A DNA stretch of 17,463 nt from Bacteroidales bacterium (lineage in GTDB: Bacteria; Bacteroidota; Bacteroidia; Bacteroidales; GCA-2748055), in NCBI GenBank assembly GCA_023135025.1, contig JAGLTY010000010.1, forward strand, positions 1-17,463. The letters run 5' to 3'. Shown here in pieces: positions 6,455 through 15,442 of the stretch (its first letter is position 1; each line of letters opens with the position of its first letter). Both the position numbers and the translations under genes were made by a program. The notes beneath the pieces were generated by a model, which was not told the origin of the DNA, did no database searches, and saw only the letters and a list, made by a program, of their open reading frames with translations.

Positions 6455-7210
6455 ATGTTTAGAGCACTACCTATCTGTTTATTGTTATTCGGGGTCCTCG
6501 CCCTCCAGGGACAGAACCTGGAGGATAGAGAGGGACGGAAAACTGGTCACTGGAAAGTGGAATATCCCAATGGAAAAACCCTCTATGAAGCTGATTTTGT
6601 TGAAGGCCGCCCGGTAGGTGAGATGGTTCGCTACTATGAAAACGGTGCGGTAAGGGCCCGCATGATATTTGAACCGGGGGGAGATCGCAGCCAGACACGC
6701 CTGTTTTACAGAAGTGGTAAACCGGCAGCAGAAGGATGGTATGTAAAGCAGGTCAAGGATTCGGTGTGGACCTACTACTCAGAGTTTGACGGTTCTGTAA
6801 GGATCAGGGAGCCATACCTGGATGGAAAACTGGAAGGAGTAGTACGAAGCTATTATCCCAGCGGAGAGATCTCAGAAGAGGTGGAGTGGAAGCAAAATGC
6901 GAAAGATGGGTCATGGAACCAGTATTATAAAAACGGTGCTCCCAGGCTTTCGGGCCACTTTAAAAACGGACTGCTGCATGGATCATATGAGGTATACTTT
7001 TCCAACAGCACCATTAAGATCAGGGGGAGTTACCTTGAGAACAAATCGCATGGGACATGGCGTTATTATGATGAAACCGGAGAGGAGATCTATGCACTGG
7101 AGTACCAGAACGGAGCTCCAGCCGACCGGGAAAAATATGAATTATGGATTCAGGATAGCCTGAAGAAATATATTGTCGTGACCGAACCAGAATCCCTTCA
7201 ACAACGTTAA
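6455..7210 (+). CDS. Secreted MORN-like repeat protein of the YwqK family
   Basis: The protein is 251 residues with a signal peptide (hydrophobic residues about 5-17, likely cleavage after LQGQ near residue 20). The rest is a chain of about eight imperfect repeats of 22-25 residues built around Y-x-N-G or Y-x-S-G and G-x-W/Y-x-x-Y-Y. Examples are VEYPNGKTLYEADF (36-48), RYYENGAVRARMIF (59-72), SYYPSGEISEEVEW (132-145), QYYKNGAPRLSGHF (156-169) and RYYDETGEEIYALEY (203-217). This matches proteins often labelled 'toxin-antitoxin system YwqK family antitoxin' in Bacteroidota. That label comes from a Bacillus protein, and I see no toxin partner here. It probably resides in the periplasm or on the cell surface; molecular role unknown. 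It is first in a tight four-gene run, with the next start 6 bases away. Confidence 0.82.
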   Translation: MFRALPICLLLFGVLALQGQNLEDREGRKTGHWKVEYPNGKTLYEADFVEGRPVGEMVRYYENGAVRARMIFEPGGDRSQTRLFYRSGKPAAEGWYVKQVKDSVWTYYSEFDGSVRIREPYLDGKLEGVVRSYYPSGEISEEVEWKQNAKDGSWNQYYKNGAPRLSGHFKNGLLHGSYEVYFSNSTIKIRGSYLENKSHGTWRYYDETGEEIYALEYQNGAPADREKYELWIQDSLKKYIVVTEPESLQQR

Positions 7211-7216
7211 CCTCTA

Positions 7217-8845
7217 ATGAAGAAATTCAAACTGCTATTCGTGATGGTGCTGGTATCGGTGGGAGTACAGGCCCAGGAGATTGCCACTGGTGTATACTGG
7301 ATCTATTTCAGCGACAAGGAGGGGGACGGCTACCAGATTGACCAGCCCGCTCAGTTTCTCTCTGATCGTTCCGTGAACAGGAGAGCCATGCAGGGATTGG
7401 CAGTTGACCGGGCAGACCTGCCGGTAAGCCCAGACTATCTGCAGGAGATCAGGGAGATGGGTGTGGAGATCAGGCATGTCTCGCGGTGGTTAAACGGAAT
7501 CGCCATGATCAATATGGATGACACGACCTTTCAACAGGTGGTCCAGAAGCCGTTCACCGATACAGTGCCCTGGATTCCTGCCACGGACGACCTCTTCTTT
7601 CCTCATAAAAGTGGCGAATCGAGATTTGATCCACCCCTTGAATCGTCACCTGCATTTGATTACGGGGTGGCCAGGGAGCAGGTAGAGATGGTGAGAACAG
7701 ATCAGTTGCATAAACTGGGATATACGGGTAGAGGAGTGTGGATCGGTGTGCTGGACGCCGGTTTTTTCAATGTGGACAGCCTGCCCTCATTTATACCGCT
7801 GATCGATGAAGGGAGAATTCTGGAAACCCGGAACTATGTCAACGAGACCCCCCTGTTTCGTCAAAGTTCATCCCATGGCATGTATGTCCTCTCCATCATG
7901 GCAGGCGAATGGGATGGCAATATGGTGGGAACTGCGCCCCATGCCAGCTATCTGCTCTGCATGACTGAGGATCCCGACAGGGAGACAAGGATCGAGGAGA
8001 TTGCCTGGATTGAGGCGGCAGAGTATGCGGACAGCCTGGGAGCAGATCTGATCAATACATCGCTGGGATACTCTGATTTCGATGAAGAGGAATTTGACTA
8101 CACTTATCGGGATATGGACGGGAAGACCACCTATATCTCAAGGGCTGCATCACTGACAGCCTCACGGGGAATGATTCTCTGCAACAGTGCGGGTAATTCA
8201 GGGGACGATGAGTGGTTCTATATCACTGCACCGGCCGATGCAACCGATATCCTTGCGGTTGGAGCGGTAGACAGTACCAATCTGATTGCAAACTTCAGCT
8301 CCAGGGGACCCACCTTTGATGCCCGTATCAAACCTGATGTGACCGCCATGGGACAAGCCACCGGCATACAGTCAAAAAACGGCGGCCTGGCCAGGGGAAG
8401 TGGCACCTCTTTCTCTTCACCGGTGATAGCCGGATCAGTGGCAACGCTCTGGCAGGCCTTCCCTGAGCTGCCGGCCCGGGAGATGATTCACATGGTCAGG
8501 CAGAATGGTGACCGCTATAAGAATCCCGATTCAACCTATGGATTCGGAACTCCCAATATGCTACGCTCCTACCATGCCATTACCCGGGTACCTGCAGGGT
8601 TTGCACCCGGCGAGATGGAGATCTGGCCCAATCCGGCCAGTGAGCGGATCATGATCAGGATCCCGGAAACAGAATCCGGAAAACAGCAGGTCCGGTTCTA
8701 TGATCTGAGTGGAAAAATGACCTGCTCCATGCAGATAGAGCTGCCGGGTGAGATGGCCCTGCCGGGAACCATGAACAGCGGGATCTATATCATTGAGATC
8801 CGGACCACCAGTCATATTTATCGCAGCCGATTAATCAAACAGTAA
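7217..8845 (+). CDS. Subtilisin-like S8 serine protease with T9SS C-terminal sorting domain
   Basis: This 542-residue protease begins with a signal peptide (hydrophobic 5-17, cleavage near VQAQ at 17-20). An N-terminal region with QFLSDRSVNRRAMQG and SRWLNGIAM (47-97) resembles the propeptide-like segment of Bacteroidota subtilases. The peptidase S8 domain spans about 160-455 with a complete catalytic set: Asp180 in VLDAG, His220 in SSHGMYV, oxyanion Asn327 in SAGNSG, and Ser398 in GSGTSFSSP. The last ~80 residues start IWPNPASERIMIRI (469-482), include VRFYDLSGKM, and end in a SGIYIIEI...RLIKQ pattern. This is the Por/type A sorting domain that directs export through the type IX secretion system. 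The protein is expected on the cell surface or released. Its stop overlaps the xseA start (TAATG), suggesting translational coupling. Confidence 0.93.
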   Translation: MKKFKLLFVMVLVSVGVQAQEIATGVYWIYFSDKEGDGYQIDQPAQFLSDRSVNRRAMQGLAVDRADLPVSPDYLQEIREMGVEIRHVSRWLNGIAMINMDDTTFQQVVQKPFTDTVPWIPATDDLFFPHKSGESRFDPPLESSPAFDYGVAREQVEMVRTDQLHKLGYTGRGVWIGVLDAGFFNVDSLPSFIPLIDEGRILETRNYVNETPLFRQSSSHGMYVLSIMAGEWDGNMVGTAPHASYLLCMTEDPDRETRIEEIAWIEAAEYADSLGADLINTSLGYSDFDEEEFDYTYRDMDGKTTYISRAASLTASRGMILCNSAGNSGDDEWFYITAPADATDILAVGAVDSTNLIANFSSRGPTFDARIKPDVTAMGQATGIQSKNGGLARGSGTSFSSPVIAGSVATLWQAFPELPAREMIHMVRQNGDRYKNPDSTYGFGTPNMLRSYHAITRVPAGFAPGEMEIWPNPASERIMIRIPETESGKQQVRFYDLSGKMTCSMQIELPGEMALPGTMNSGIYIIEIRTTSHIYRSRLIKQ

Positions 8846-10107
8846 TGCCGGAGGAATTTCGCTCATTATCAGAGCTGCTTGGGCAGGTAAAAGGGGTACT
8901 CAAAAAAGGGCTTCCTGGCCACTACTGGGTCATTGCGGAAATCATGGAGCTGCATGAAAACCGGCACTGCTACCTGGAACTCATTGAAAAAAGCGAAGAG
9001 AATGACTCCCTTCTTGCACGGGTCAGGGCCACCATCTGGGCCTCCCGCTACGGCATGCTTCGCCCATTTTTCGAAGCCTCTACAGGGACCCCGTTAAAAA
9101 GCGGGATCAAGATTCTTTGCAAAGTCTCGGTAGAGTTTCATCCCCAGTACGGACTAAGCCTGAACATTACCGATATAGATCCCTCCTATACAGTTGGGGA
9201 TCTGGCCCGCAAGAAACAGGAGGTGATTCAACGTCTCCGGAAGGAAGGTGTTTACGATATGAACAGAGAGGTGCCATTCCCTGTAGTTCCCCAGCGCATT
9301 GCTGTGATATCCTCCGAAACTGCAGCAGGCTATGGCGACTTCATGGAGTCCATCGAGAAAAACAGGCATGGATTCCTTTTTCATACCACACTGTTTCCAT
9401 CAGTTATGCAGGGAAATGAGGCCCCTGGATCCATTACATCTGCACTTGAGCGGATTTATGAATTGGAATCCGATTTCGATTGTGTGGTCATCATCAGGGG
9501 TGGCGGATCAAAAGCCGACCTGGAGAGTTATAATCAATACGATCTGGCCTATATCATTACCCAGTTTCCACTTCCTGTTATCACCGGAATCGGTCACGAA
9601 AGAGATGAATCAGTGGTCGATATGGTGGCTCATCATGGCTTAAAAACACCCACAGCTGTGGCAGAGTTCCTGGTGGATCAGCTGCTGGCCTTTGAGTTCC
9701 GGCTCTCTGCTCTGCTGGACCGGCTCTCCAATTCAGTAAGGAGCCGGGTTCAGGGAGATCTTACCCGGCTGGAGAGGTGCCAGGGCGACATGGTGCACAT
9801 GAGCAGGGGATTGCTGCAGAAACAATCAGAATATCTCCACCATACCCAACAGCGGCTGCGCAGAGAGCTCTCCAACCTGTTTGACAGGAGCAGGGATTAT
9901 CTTACTCTGATAGAAAAAAGGAGAGAACTGGTAGATCCACAGAATATCCTTAAAAGAGGGTATTCAATGACCCTGCTGGAGGGCAAACCGGTCCTCTCAA
10001 TCAAGAACATCAAGCCAGGGAACCGCCTGGAAACCAGACTCCACCAGGGAAGCATTTTTAGTAAAGTTGAACACACCTCCAAAAACAATGACAAAAGAGA
10101 AAATTAG
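8845..10107 (+). CDS. xseA: Exodeoxyribonuclease VII large subunit
   Basis: XseA is the catalytic subunit of exonuclease VII, which with several XseB subunits degrades single-stranded DNA from both ends in mismatch and damage repair. This 420-residue protein has an N-terminal OB-fold (about 1-115; YWVIAEIMELHENRHCYLEL and ILCKVSVEFHPQYGLSLNI are typical). The catalytic domain starts at about 120, with QRIAVISSETAAGYGDF (150-166), IRGGGSKADLESYN (217-230, Asp225) and GIGHERDESVVDMVAH (248-263), followed by TPTAVAEFL. A long helical region (about 280-390) matches the coiled-coil stalk that docks XseB, and the tail carries ILKRGYSMTLLEG. The ATG overlaps the upstream protease stop by one base, and the gene overlaps xseB by 20 bases. 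Confidence 0.96.
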   Translation: MPEEFRSLSELLGQVKGVLKKGLPGHYWVIAEIMELHENRHCYLELIEKSEENDSLLARVRATIWASRYGMLRPFFEASTGTPLKSGIKILCKVSVEFHPQYGLSLNITDIDPSYTVGDLARKKQEVIQRLRKEGVYDMNREVPFPVVPQRIAVISSETAAGYGDFMESIEKNRHGFLFHTTLFPSVMQGNEAPGSITSALERIYELESDFDCVVIIRGGGSKADLESYNQYDLAYIITQFPLPVITGIGHERDESVVDMVAHHGLKTPTAVAEFLVDQLLAFEFRLSALLDRLSNSVRSRVQGDLTRLERCQGDMVHMSRGLLQKQSEYLHHTQQRLRRELSNLFDRSRDYLTLIEKRRELVDPQNILKRGYSMTLLEGKPVLSIKNIKPGNRLETRLHQGSIFSKVEHTSKNNDKREN

Positions 10108-10282
10108 TTACAGTGATGCAATTGCCGAAATAGAATCGATCCTTCAAAAGATTGAAGGAGGTAACCTGGATGTGGATGAACTGGCCGAAAAAGTGAGTCG
10201 GGTAACTAATCTGCTGAAGATCTGCCGCGACAGGCTCTACAAAACCGAAACACAGATCAATAAGATTCTGGATGAAGGTTAA
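10088..10282 (+). CDS. xseB: Exodeoxyribonuclease VII small subunit
   Basis: This 64-residue helical protein has the XseB pattern: SYSDAIAEIESILQKIEGGN, then LDVDELAEKVSRVTNLLK, then CRDRLYKTETQINKIL. XseB subunits bind the XseA stalk and are needed for holoenzyme assembly and activity. I start it at the ATG 10088-10090 (MTKEKISY). An in-frame ATG at 10067 would add seven residues (MNTPPKT) without similarity to the family and would deepen the overlap with xseA from 20 to 41 bases. It is last in the plus-strand operon. The gap of 31 bases to the convergent kinase gene has no obvious terminator. Confidence 0.93.
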   Translation: MTKEKISYSDAIAEIESILQKIEGGNLDVDELAEKVSRVTNLLKICRDRLYKTETQINKILDEG

Positions 10283-10313
10283 TGGTTAGTTGGTAGTCAT
10301 TGGGCACGCGGCA

Positions 10314-13300
10314 TTAAATATGACGAGCCATTGTATCAAGCAGCTCGCTAACCTTAATGGGCTTGGAGAGGTAATCATCACACCCCGCTTCACGACTGAT
10401 CTCCCTCTCTCCCGACATGGCATAGGCAGTCTGGGCAATTACCGGCAGATCGGGACGCTCCTTTTTAATCTCCCTGGTACACTCATAGCCATTTATCAGC
10501 GGCATATTGATATCCATCAACACCAGGTTTAAATCATCATGTTCCCTGAACATATTCATGGTCTCCTCCCCATCTTTCGACCAGAGGATTTCAACCCCGG
10601 TCTCTTTCAGTGCCTCAAACAGGAAATAGTAGTTGGAGTGATCATCTTCAGCGATCAGTATCTTCTTATCCTCCCACAGTCTCAGATTGTCAGATGGAGT
10701 TCTCAGAGCCGCCTCATGCTTCAATGGAATTTCATTCCGTGGAAGGATAAACCAGAATGTGGATCCCTCTCCCGACTTGGAGTTAACTCCAATCACCCCA
10801 CCCAGAATTTCAGTGAGGTTCTTTGAAATTGCCAGCCCCAGTCCTGTTCCGCCATAGAGTTTGGTCTTGGTCTCGTGACCCTGCATGAATCTTTGGAAGA
10901 TCACTTTCTGTTTCTCCTCACGTATCCCTATACCCGAATCTTTTACATAGAAGTATACTCCCTCAGGATGCTCCTCCAGTCCCAGGACAATCTCACCCTT
11001 ATCTGTAAATTTTACTGCATTGCTCAACAGGTTCACCAGGATCTGTTTCAACCGGAAAGGATCGGTATAGATGGCCAGTTCATTGAGGGGCCAGTCCCAG
11101 TTCAACCTGATTGATACATTCTCTTTGCCGGCACGCTTGATGTTCTGGATAAACATCAGTTGCAACTCCTTAAAAAGTTCCTTAACGAAGCACTCCGAGA
11201 TATGAATATTGACCTGTCCGGCCTCGATCTTTGCTATATCGATAATATCATCGATCAGTCGCATCAGGTCATCTGCTCCCTGATTGATCTGAGCAATGAA
11301 ATCCCTTCGCTCTTCCAGACCTAGCTGTTCGTCCGTCAAAAGATCCGAAAATCCCACAATAGCATTCATGGGGGTCCTGATCTCATGGGACATATTGGAA
11401 AGAAAGGCTGTTTTAAGTTTATCCGATTCCTCTGCTTTATATTTGGCTTCCAGCATCTTGCGTTCTGCCTCTTTCCTCTCGGAAATATTTTTAAGGATAA
11501 GGACCATCGATTCGGGTTTCCCGTCGCTGGTGTAGATGGCACCGGTGGAGATCTCGGCATCAAATGTAACCCCATCGGGGCGAACCACCTCGTACTCCAG
11601 GTTCTTCAAATACCCGTTTTTCCAGGTCTCATAAAAATCCTTGATGGCTATCCTCCAGTGAACCTTCTTGATAAACCCATATATCTTCTGACCGTACACC
11701 ACGTCAGGCTCCACATTGAATGCCTCCAGAAATGCACTGTTAAAATCGAGAATCAGGGCACCGGGATCAACCACAATCATGGGATCGGGCGATGATTCAA
11801 AAACACGCCGCTGCCGCTCCTGGTTTAGCCTGATACTGTCCTGGTGACTACGCCTGTCGATGGCCAGGGCAATCTGGTCGCTGGCAAATTCCAGCAGTTC
11901 AGCATCCCATTGGGTATAGATGGTCTGATCCGTATAGGATTGAATTGCAAACACCCCGATGGTTTTGCCTTCATGCTTTAAGGGAACTCCCAACCAGCTC
12001 ACACATGGGGCACCAACCGGCTCAATTTCACCCTGAGTGGTCAATTCCTTCTCACGTTTATTATCCACCAGCTGTGCCTCACCCGTTCTGATTACAAAAC
12101 TGGTCAGTGTTTTCCTGGCCGGGAACTCGGTAAATGTATCTTTTTCATCCTCCATAAAGGGGAGGGTAAGAGTATCTGAATCCTCGTTATAAAGGGCAAG
12201 AAAACAGTTTGTGGTATCTACCACCCTGCCCAGTGACTTCCTGATCAAGCCATATAACTCATCCAGACTATGGGTGCTGTTCACTGCGTTGGAGATATCA
12301 AACAGCACCTGCTTGACCAGCTCACCACGCTTTCGCTCATTGATATCCTCATGGATCCCTGTCAATCGGATGGTATTGCCTTCTTTGTCAAAACCAACAG
12401 CTCTCCCCATTCCCCGAATCCAGATGTAGTAGCCGTTTTTATGCTTTAGCCGAAATTCAATTTCAAAAGAGCTATCACGGTTTTTTATCACATCCTGAAC
12501 GATTCGAAGCGTTATTTCCTTGTCATCCGGATGCAGCAGGGAGGCCCATGTCTCTAACTCCTGGGGAAGTTCATCCTCTCCGTAACCCAACATGGACATC
12601 CAGATGGGAGAATAGTACACCTCATTATTGACCAGGTTCCAGTCCCACAGTCCCAGGTTTGTGGCTGAAAGCGCCAGGTTCAGTCGCTCCTCGCTTCGAC
12701 CAAGTGCATCCTGTGAGGCCCTGGTATCGGTGATATCCCTGGCTACTCCAATTACAGAATCGATGGCTTCGGAAGTGCCGGTCTCGGGAAAGAGCCTCCA
12801 CTCAAAGGTGGTCCGCTTATTAGCCATCTCAAGCTCAAAAACAATGGTTCTGGGTTTCCCGTTTTTAAATACGCTATCAAGCGCCTCCTCCCACAGAGTC
12901 ACCAGCTCTTCGGGAAAGACCCCCATTTCGCTGTGACTCCTGTTCAGGAACTGCTCCTTCGAAATACCGGACTGGGCCTCCATTTCACTGTTCACATAGA
13001 TATGCCTGTGGTTACGGTCGAAATGCATAATCACATCTGGAGAGTTTTCGGCCAGTGCCCTGAAATGCTCCTGCGATTCAATCAGTGATTTTTCCAGCTC
13101 CTTCTGTTTATTAATATCCCTGGTAACCAGCAGGATGTAGGGTTTTTTATCGATATGAACAACAGAAATTGAATTGAGGGTCCAGAATCTCTCCCCCGAT
13201 TTTGTAATGTTTCGCCATTCAAATGAAACCGGACCTTCGGCAGCTGCTGTTTTTACATACTCCCTTGCACGATCAACAGTATACCCCTCATCGGCTGCAG

Positions 13301-13877
13301 AATATGCATCCAGGTCCAGCGACTCCATATCCTCTTCCGATACCCCGAAGATCTCAAGTAACCGGGGATTGTAATCTGTAATCTTTCTGGATTCGAAATC
13401 GAAAAGAAGGATGCCGTTATGAACCGAGTTAAAAATGGACATATACCTGTCCCTCGACACTCTCACTGCACGCTCCGCCTCCTTACTCTGTTTGAAAAGG
13501 TTGGCATACTTCTGTGAGGAGTAGACCGACGGAACCAGCTTATATAACTGCTCCTTCTGTATAAAATCCCATACACCCGACCTAAGTGTATCGGCTGCTT
13601 TCCTGGCGTTCTTCTCCCCCACCAGGTAGATGAGTGGTATCTCCGAGAGGTAGGGTTCCATCTCCTCCTCAATCATCTTGCGCTGATGATCGGGCAGGTC
13701 AAAATCTGCGATGACCAGATCGGGAGGATCATCAATCAATCTCTTTCTTACCTGTTCACGCTCTTTGCAGTGGCAATGATGCACATCTAAGTTACCCTTT
13801 TTCAGGGTAGCTAACACATCATCAGACACCTGAGGGTCCAGGTACCAAAAACAGGCACTTAGTTTCAGACCGGCCAT
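10314..13877 (-). CDS. Soluble hybrid histidine kinase: pseudoreceiver, PAS x4, GAF, HisKA, HATPase, receiver
   Basis: The protein is 1187 residues with no signal peptide or membrane segment, so it should sense cytosolic signals. Domains in order are: a receiver-like domain (1-125; Asp58 in DLVIADFDLPD, second acidic residue and conserved Thr/Ser missing), PAS (about 143-255), PAS (267-385), PAS/PAC (393-513, ending in GIHEDINERK), GAF (530-675), PAS (688-800, ending in ISERKEAERK), HisKA (820-888, phosphoacceptor His831 in SNMSHEIRTPMN), HATPase_c (935-1046, N-box Asn953, DSGIG 980-984, GGTGLGL 1009-1015) and a C-terminal receiver (1071-1187) with Asp1078/Asp1079, phosphoacceptor Asp1122 in LMDINMP, Thr1150 and Lys1172. 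The catalytic and terminal receiver domains look functional. No response regulator, Hpt protein or obvious target adjoins, so it is an orphan; ligand and output are unknown. Confidence 0.95.
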   Translation of the reverse strand: MAGLKLSACFWYLDPQVSDDVLATLKKGNLDVHHCHCKEREQVRKRLIDDPPDLVIADFDLPDHQRKMIEEEMEPYLSEIPLIYLVGEKNARKAADTLRSGVWDFIQKEQLYKLVPSVYSSQKYANLFKQSKEAERAVRVSRDRYMSIFNSVHNGILLFDFESRKITDYNPRLLEIFGVSEEDMESLDLDAYSAADEGYTVDRAREYVKTAAAEGPVSFEWRNITKSGERFWTLNSISVVHIDKKPYILLVTRDINKQKELEKSLIESQEHFRALAENSPDVIMHFDRNHRHIYVNSEMEAQSGISKEQFLNRSHSEMGVFPEELVTLWEEALDSVFKNGKPRTIVFELEMANKRTTFEWRLFPETGTSEAIDSVIGVARDITDTRASQDALGRSEERLNLALSATNLGLWDWNLVNNEVYYSPIWMSMLGYGEDELPQELETWASLLHPDDKEITLRIVQDVIKNRDSSFEIEFRLKHKNGYYIWIRGMGRAVGFDKEGNTIRLTGIHEDINERKRGELVKQVLFDISNAVNSTHSLDELYGLIRKSLGRVVDTTNCFLALYNEDSDTLTLPFMEDEKDTFTEFPARKTLTSFVIRTGEAQLVDNKREKELTTQGEIEPVGAPCVSWLGVPLKHEGKTIGVFAIQSYTDQTIYTQWDAELLEFASDQIALAIDRRSHQDSIRLNQERQRRVFESSPDPMIVVDPGALILDFNSAFLEAFNVEPDVVYGQKIYGFIKKVHWRIAIKDFYETWKNGYLKNLEYEVVRPDGVTFDAEISTGAIYTSDGKPESMVLILKNISERKEAERKMLEAKYKAEESDKLKTAFLSNMSHEIRTPMNAIVGFSDLLTDEQLGLEERRDFIAQINQGADDLMRLIDDIIDIAKIEAGQVNIHISECFVKELFKELQLMFIQNIKRAGKENVSIRLNWDWPLNELAIYTDPFRLKQILVNLLSNAVKFTDKGEIVLGLEEHPEGVYFYVKDSGIGIREEKQKVIFQRFMQGHETKTKLYGGTGLGLAISKNLTEILGGVIGVNSKSGEGSTFWFILPRNEIPLKHEAALRTPSDNLRLWEDKKILIAEDDHSNYYFLFEALKETGVEILWSKDGEETMNMFREHDDLNLVLMDINMPLINGYECTREIKKERPDLPVIAQTAYAMSGEREISREAGCDDYLSKPIKVSELLDTMARHI

Positions 13878-13972
13878 CGGGTTTGATTCATTCCATGGTT
13901 ATGATTCGAAAAATAGCTAAAAAATATTGAAACTCCATGATTTTTAATGCAGTGATATTAAGTATTAGATTG

Positions 13973-13980
13973 TATTTTTG
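13973..13980 (+). promoter_or_regulatory. Putative -7 element of the CCA-enzyme gene
   Basis: TATTTTTG matches TAnnTTTG exactly and ends 16 bases before the ATG at 13997. No clear TTTG lies at the right distance upstream. If real, it excludes the earlier in-frame ATG at 13937, which would lie upstream of the transcript start. Confidence 0.4.
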
Positions 13981-13996
13981 TGGCAGTAAATGCACC

Positions 13997-15442
13997 ATGA
14001 ACCTTTCTGACCACCTGCACCATAAAGTATTTCGAATCATTGCATCTGTTGCCGCGGAGGAGCATACCCCTTCCTATGTGATTGGCGGATTTGTTCGGGA
14101 TCTGCTTATCGAAGGTGCCGGTAACACTCCCAAAGATATCGATATCGTGGTGATTGGAAGCGGAATAGAGATGGCTGAAAAGGTCAAGCGCTCCATTGGT
14201 GAGGAGCTATCTCTCACTGTATTCAAAAATTTCGGAACAGCCATGTTAAAATGGGGAGATACCGAAATTGAGTTTGTGGGTGCCCGGAAGGAGTCCTACA
14301 GGCGCAACTCCAGGAAACCCCTGGTGGAGAATGGCACCCTGGAGGACGATCAGAACCGGCGCGATTTCACAATCAATGCAATGGCAATCTCACTGAATCC
14401 CGATAATTTTGGAGAGCTGCTGGATCCTTTTGGAGGGGTCAGACACCTGGAAGAGAAGGTTATTATCACCCCTCTTGAACCGGGCTCCACGTTTTCGGAC
14501 GATCCGCTGAGGATGTTAAGGGGCATCCGTTTTGCCACCAGGCTCGGGTTCGACATCGACCCGGCAACGCAAAACGCTATCCATCAGTACCGTGAACGAA
14601 TCGGTATTGTGTCACAGGAGCGGATTACCGATGAACTCAATAAGATCATTGCAACGAAGCAGCCAGGCAAAGGCTTCCAGCTACTGGATCAAACCGGGTT
14701 GCTTGAAATGATTTTGCCCGAGCTGCACCAGTTGAAAGGTGTGGAGGAGGTAAATGAGCAGCTCCATAAAGACAACTTCCTTCATACCCTGGAGGTACTT
14801 GATAATATCGCCCTGAAGACGGACGACCTGTGGCTCAGGTGGGCCGCACTGCTCCACGATATTGCCAAACCCCGGACCAGGAAGTATGAAACGGGTACCG
14901 GGTGGACCTTCCATGCACATGAGTTTATCGGGGCCAAAATGATCCCGGGTATCTTCAGAAGATTGAAACTGCCACTCAATGAGAAGATGAAATATGTGCA
15001 GAAGCTGGTTCAACTCCACCTTCGCCCCATTATACTGTCGCAGGATATAGTCACCGATGCGGCTATAAGACGACTGATCTTTGATGCCGGAGAGGATCTG
15101 GAGGACCTGATGACGCTCTGTGAAGCAGATATTACCTCCAAAAACCCACGGACGGTAAAACGGCACCTGAGGAATTTCCAGATTGTGAGGGAGAAAATTA
15201 TTGAGCTGGAGGAGCGGGATTCCATCCGCAACTTCCAGCCACCCATCTCAGGCGATGATATTCAAAAAGTATTCGGTATCCCGCCATCACGTCCGGTGGG
15301 CATTATTAAGAATGCCATCAAAGAGGCTATTCTCGATGGTGAGATCCCCAACAATTTTGAGGCTGCCTGCCAGAAGATGGTTGAGATAGGAGAAGCAATG
15401 GGACTCACCGTCCATCAGGAACTGAAAAGAGAGGATGAGTGA
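13997..15442 (+). CDS. tRNA nucleotidyltransferase/poly(A) polymerase family protein with HD domain (CCA-adding enzyme)
   Basis: This 481-residue class II nucleotidyltransferase probably adds or repairs the 3' CCA end of tRNAs. The head domain has GGFVRD (30-35), the metal-binding DID (Asp47, Asp49), the strand FGTAMLKWGDTEIEFVGAR, the RRDFTINAMA motif (121-130) and DPLRMLRGIRFATRLGF (169-185), all typical of CCA enzymes. From about residue 258 an HD phosphohydrolase domain follows: His263, LLHDIAKP with His287-Asp288, and FHAHEF with His306/His308. That domain occurs in many bacterial CCA enzymes and carries phosphatase or phosphodiesterase activity. I start at 13997 (MNLSDHL) rather than the in-frame ATG at 13937. 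The extra 20 residues have no family match and a -7 element lies inside them. CCA-adding and poly(A)-adding activity cannot be separated with certainty. The 3' end overlaps the convergent gene by 38 bases. Confidence 0.9.
   Translation: MNLSDHLHHKVFRIIASVAAEEHTPSYVIGGFVRDLLIEGAGNTPKDIDIVVIGSGIEMAEKVKRSIGEELSLTVFKNFGTAMLKWGDTEIEFVGARKESYRRNSRKPLVENGTLEDDQNRRDFTINAMAISLNPDNFGELLDPFGGVRHLEEKVIITPLEPGSTFSDDPLRMLRGIRFATRLGFDIDPATQNAIHQYRERIGIVSQERITDELNKIIATKQPGKGFQLLDQTGLLEMILPELHQLKGVEEVNEQLHKDNFLHTLEVLDNIALKTDDLWLRWAALLHDIAKPRTRKYETGTGWTFHAHEFIGAKMIPGIFRRLKLPLNEKMKYVQKLVQLHLRPIILSQDIVTDAAIRRLIFDAGEDLEDLMTLCEADITSKNPRTVKRHLRNFQIVREKIIELEERDSIRNFQPPISGDDIQKVFGIPPSRPVGIIKNAIKEAILDGEIPNNFEAACQKMVEIGEAMGLTVHQELKREDE

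Noticed and set aside
6455..7210. Toxin-antitoxin system
   Set aside because: YwqK-like proteins are often labelled antitoxins, but there is no toxin gene here and the protein has a signal peptide.
10283..10313. Degenerate heptamer-like repeat (TGGTTAG, TTGGTAG) between xseB and the kinase gene
   Set aside because: Only five of seven bases match between units, so it is too weak to list alongside the exact heptamers at 3309-3336.
13937..13996. Earlier ATG for the CCA-enzyme gene
   Set aside because: The added 20 residues have no family match, and a -7 promoter element lies within them.
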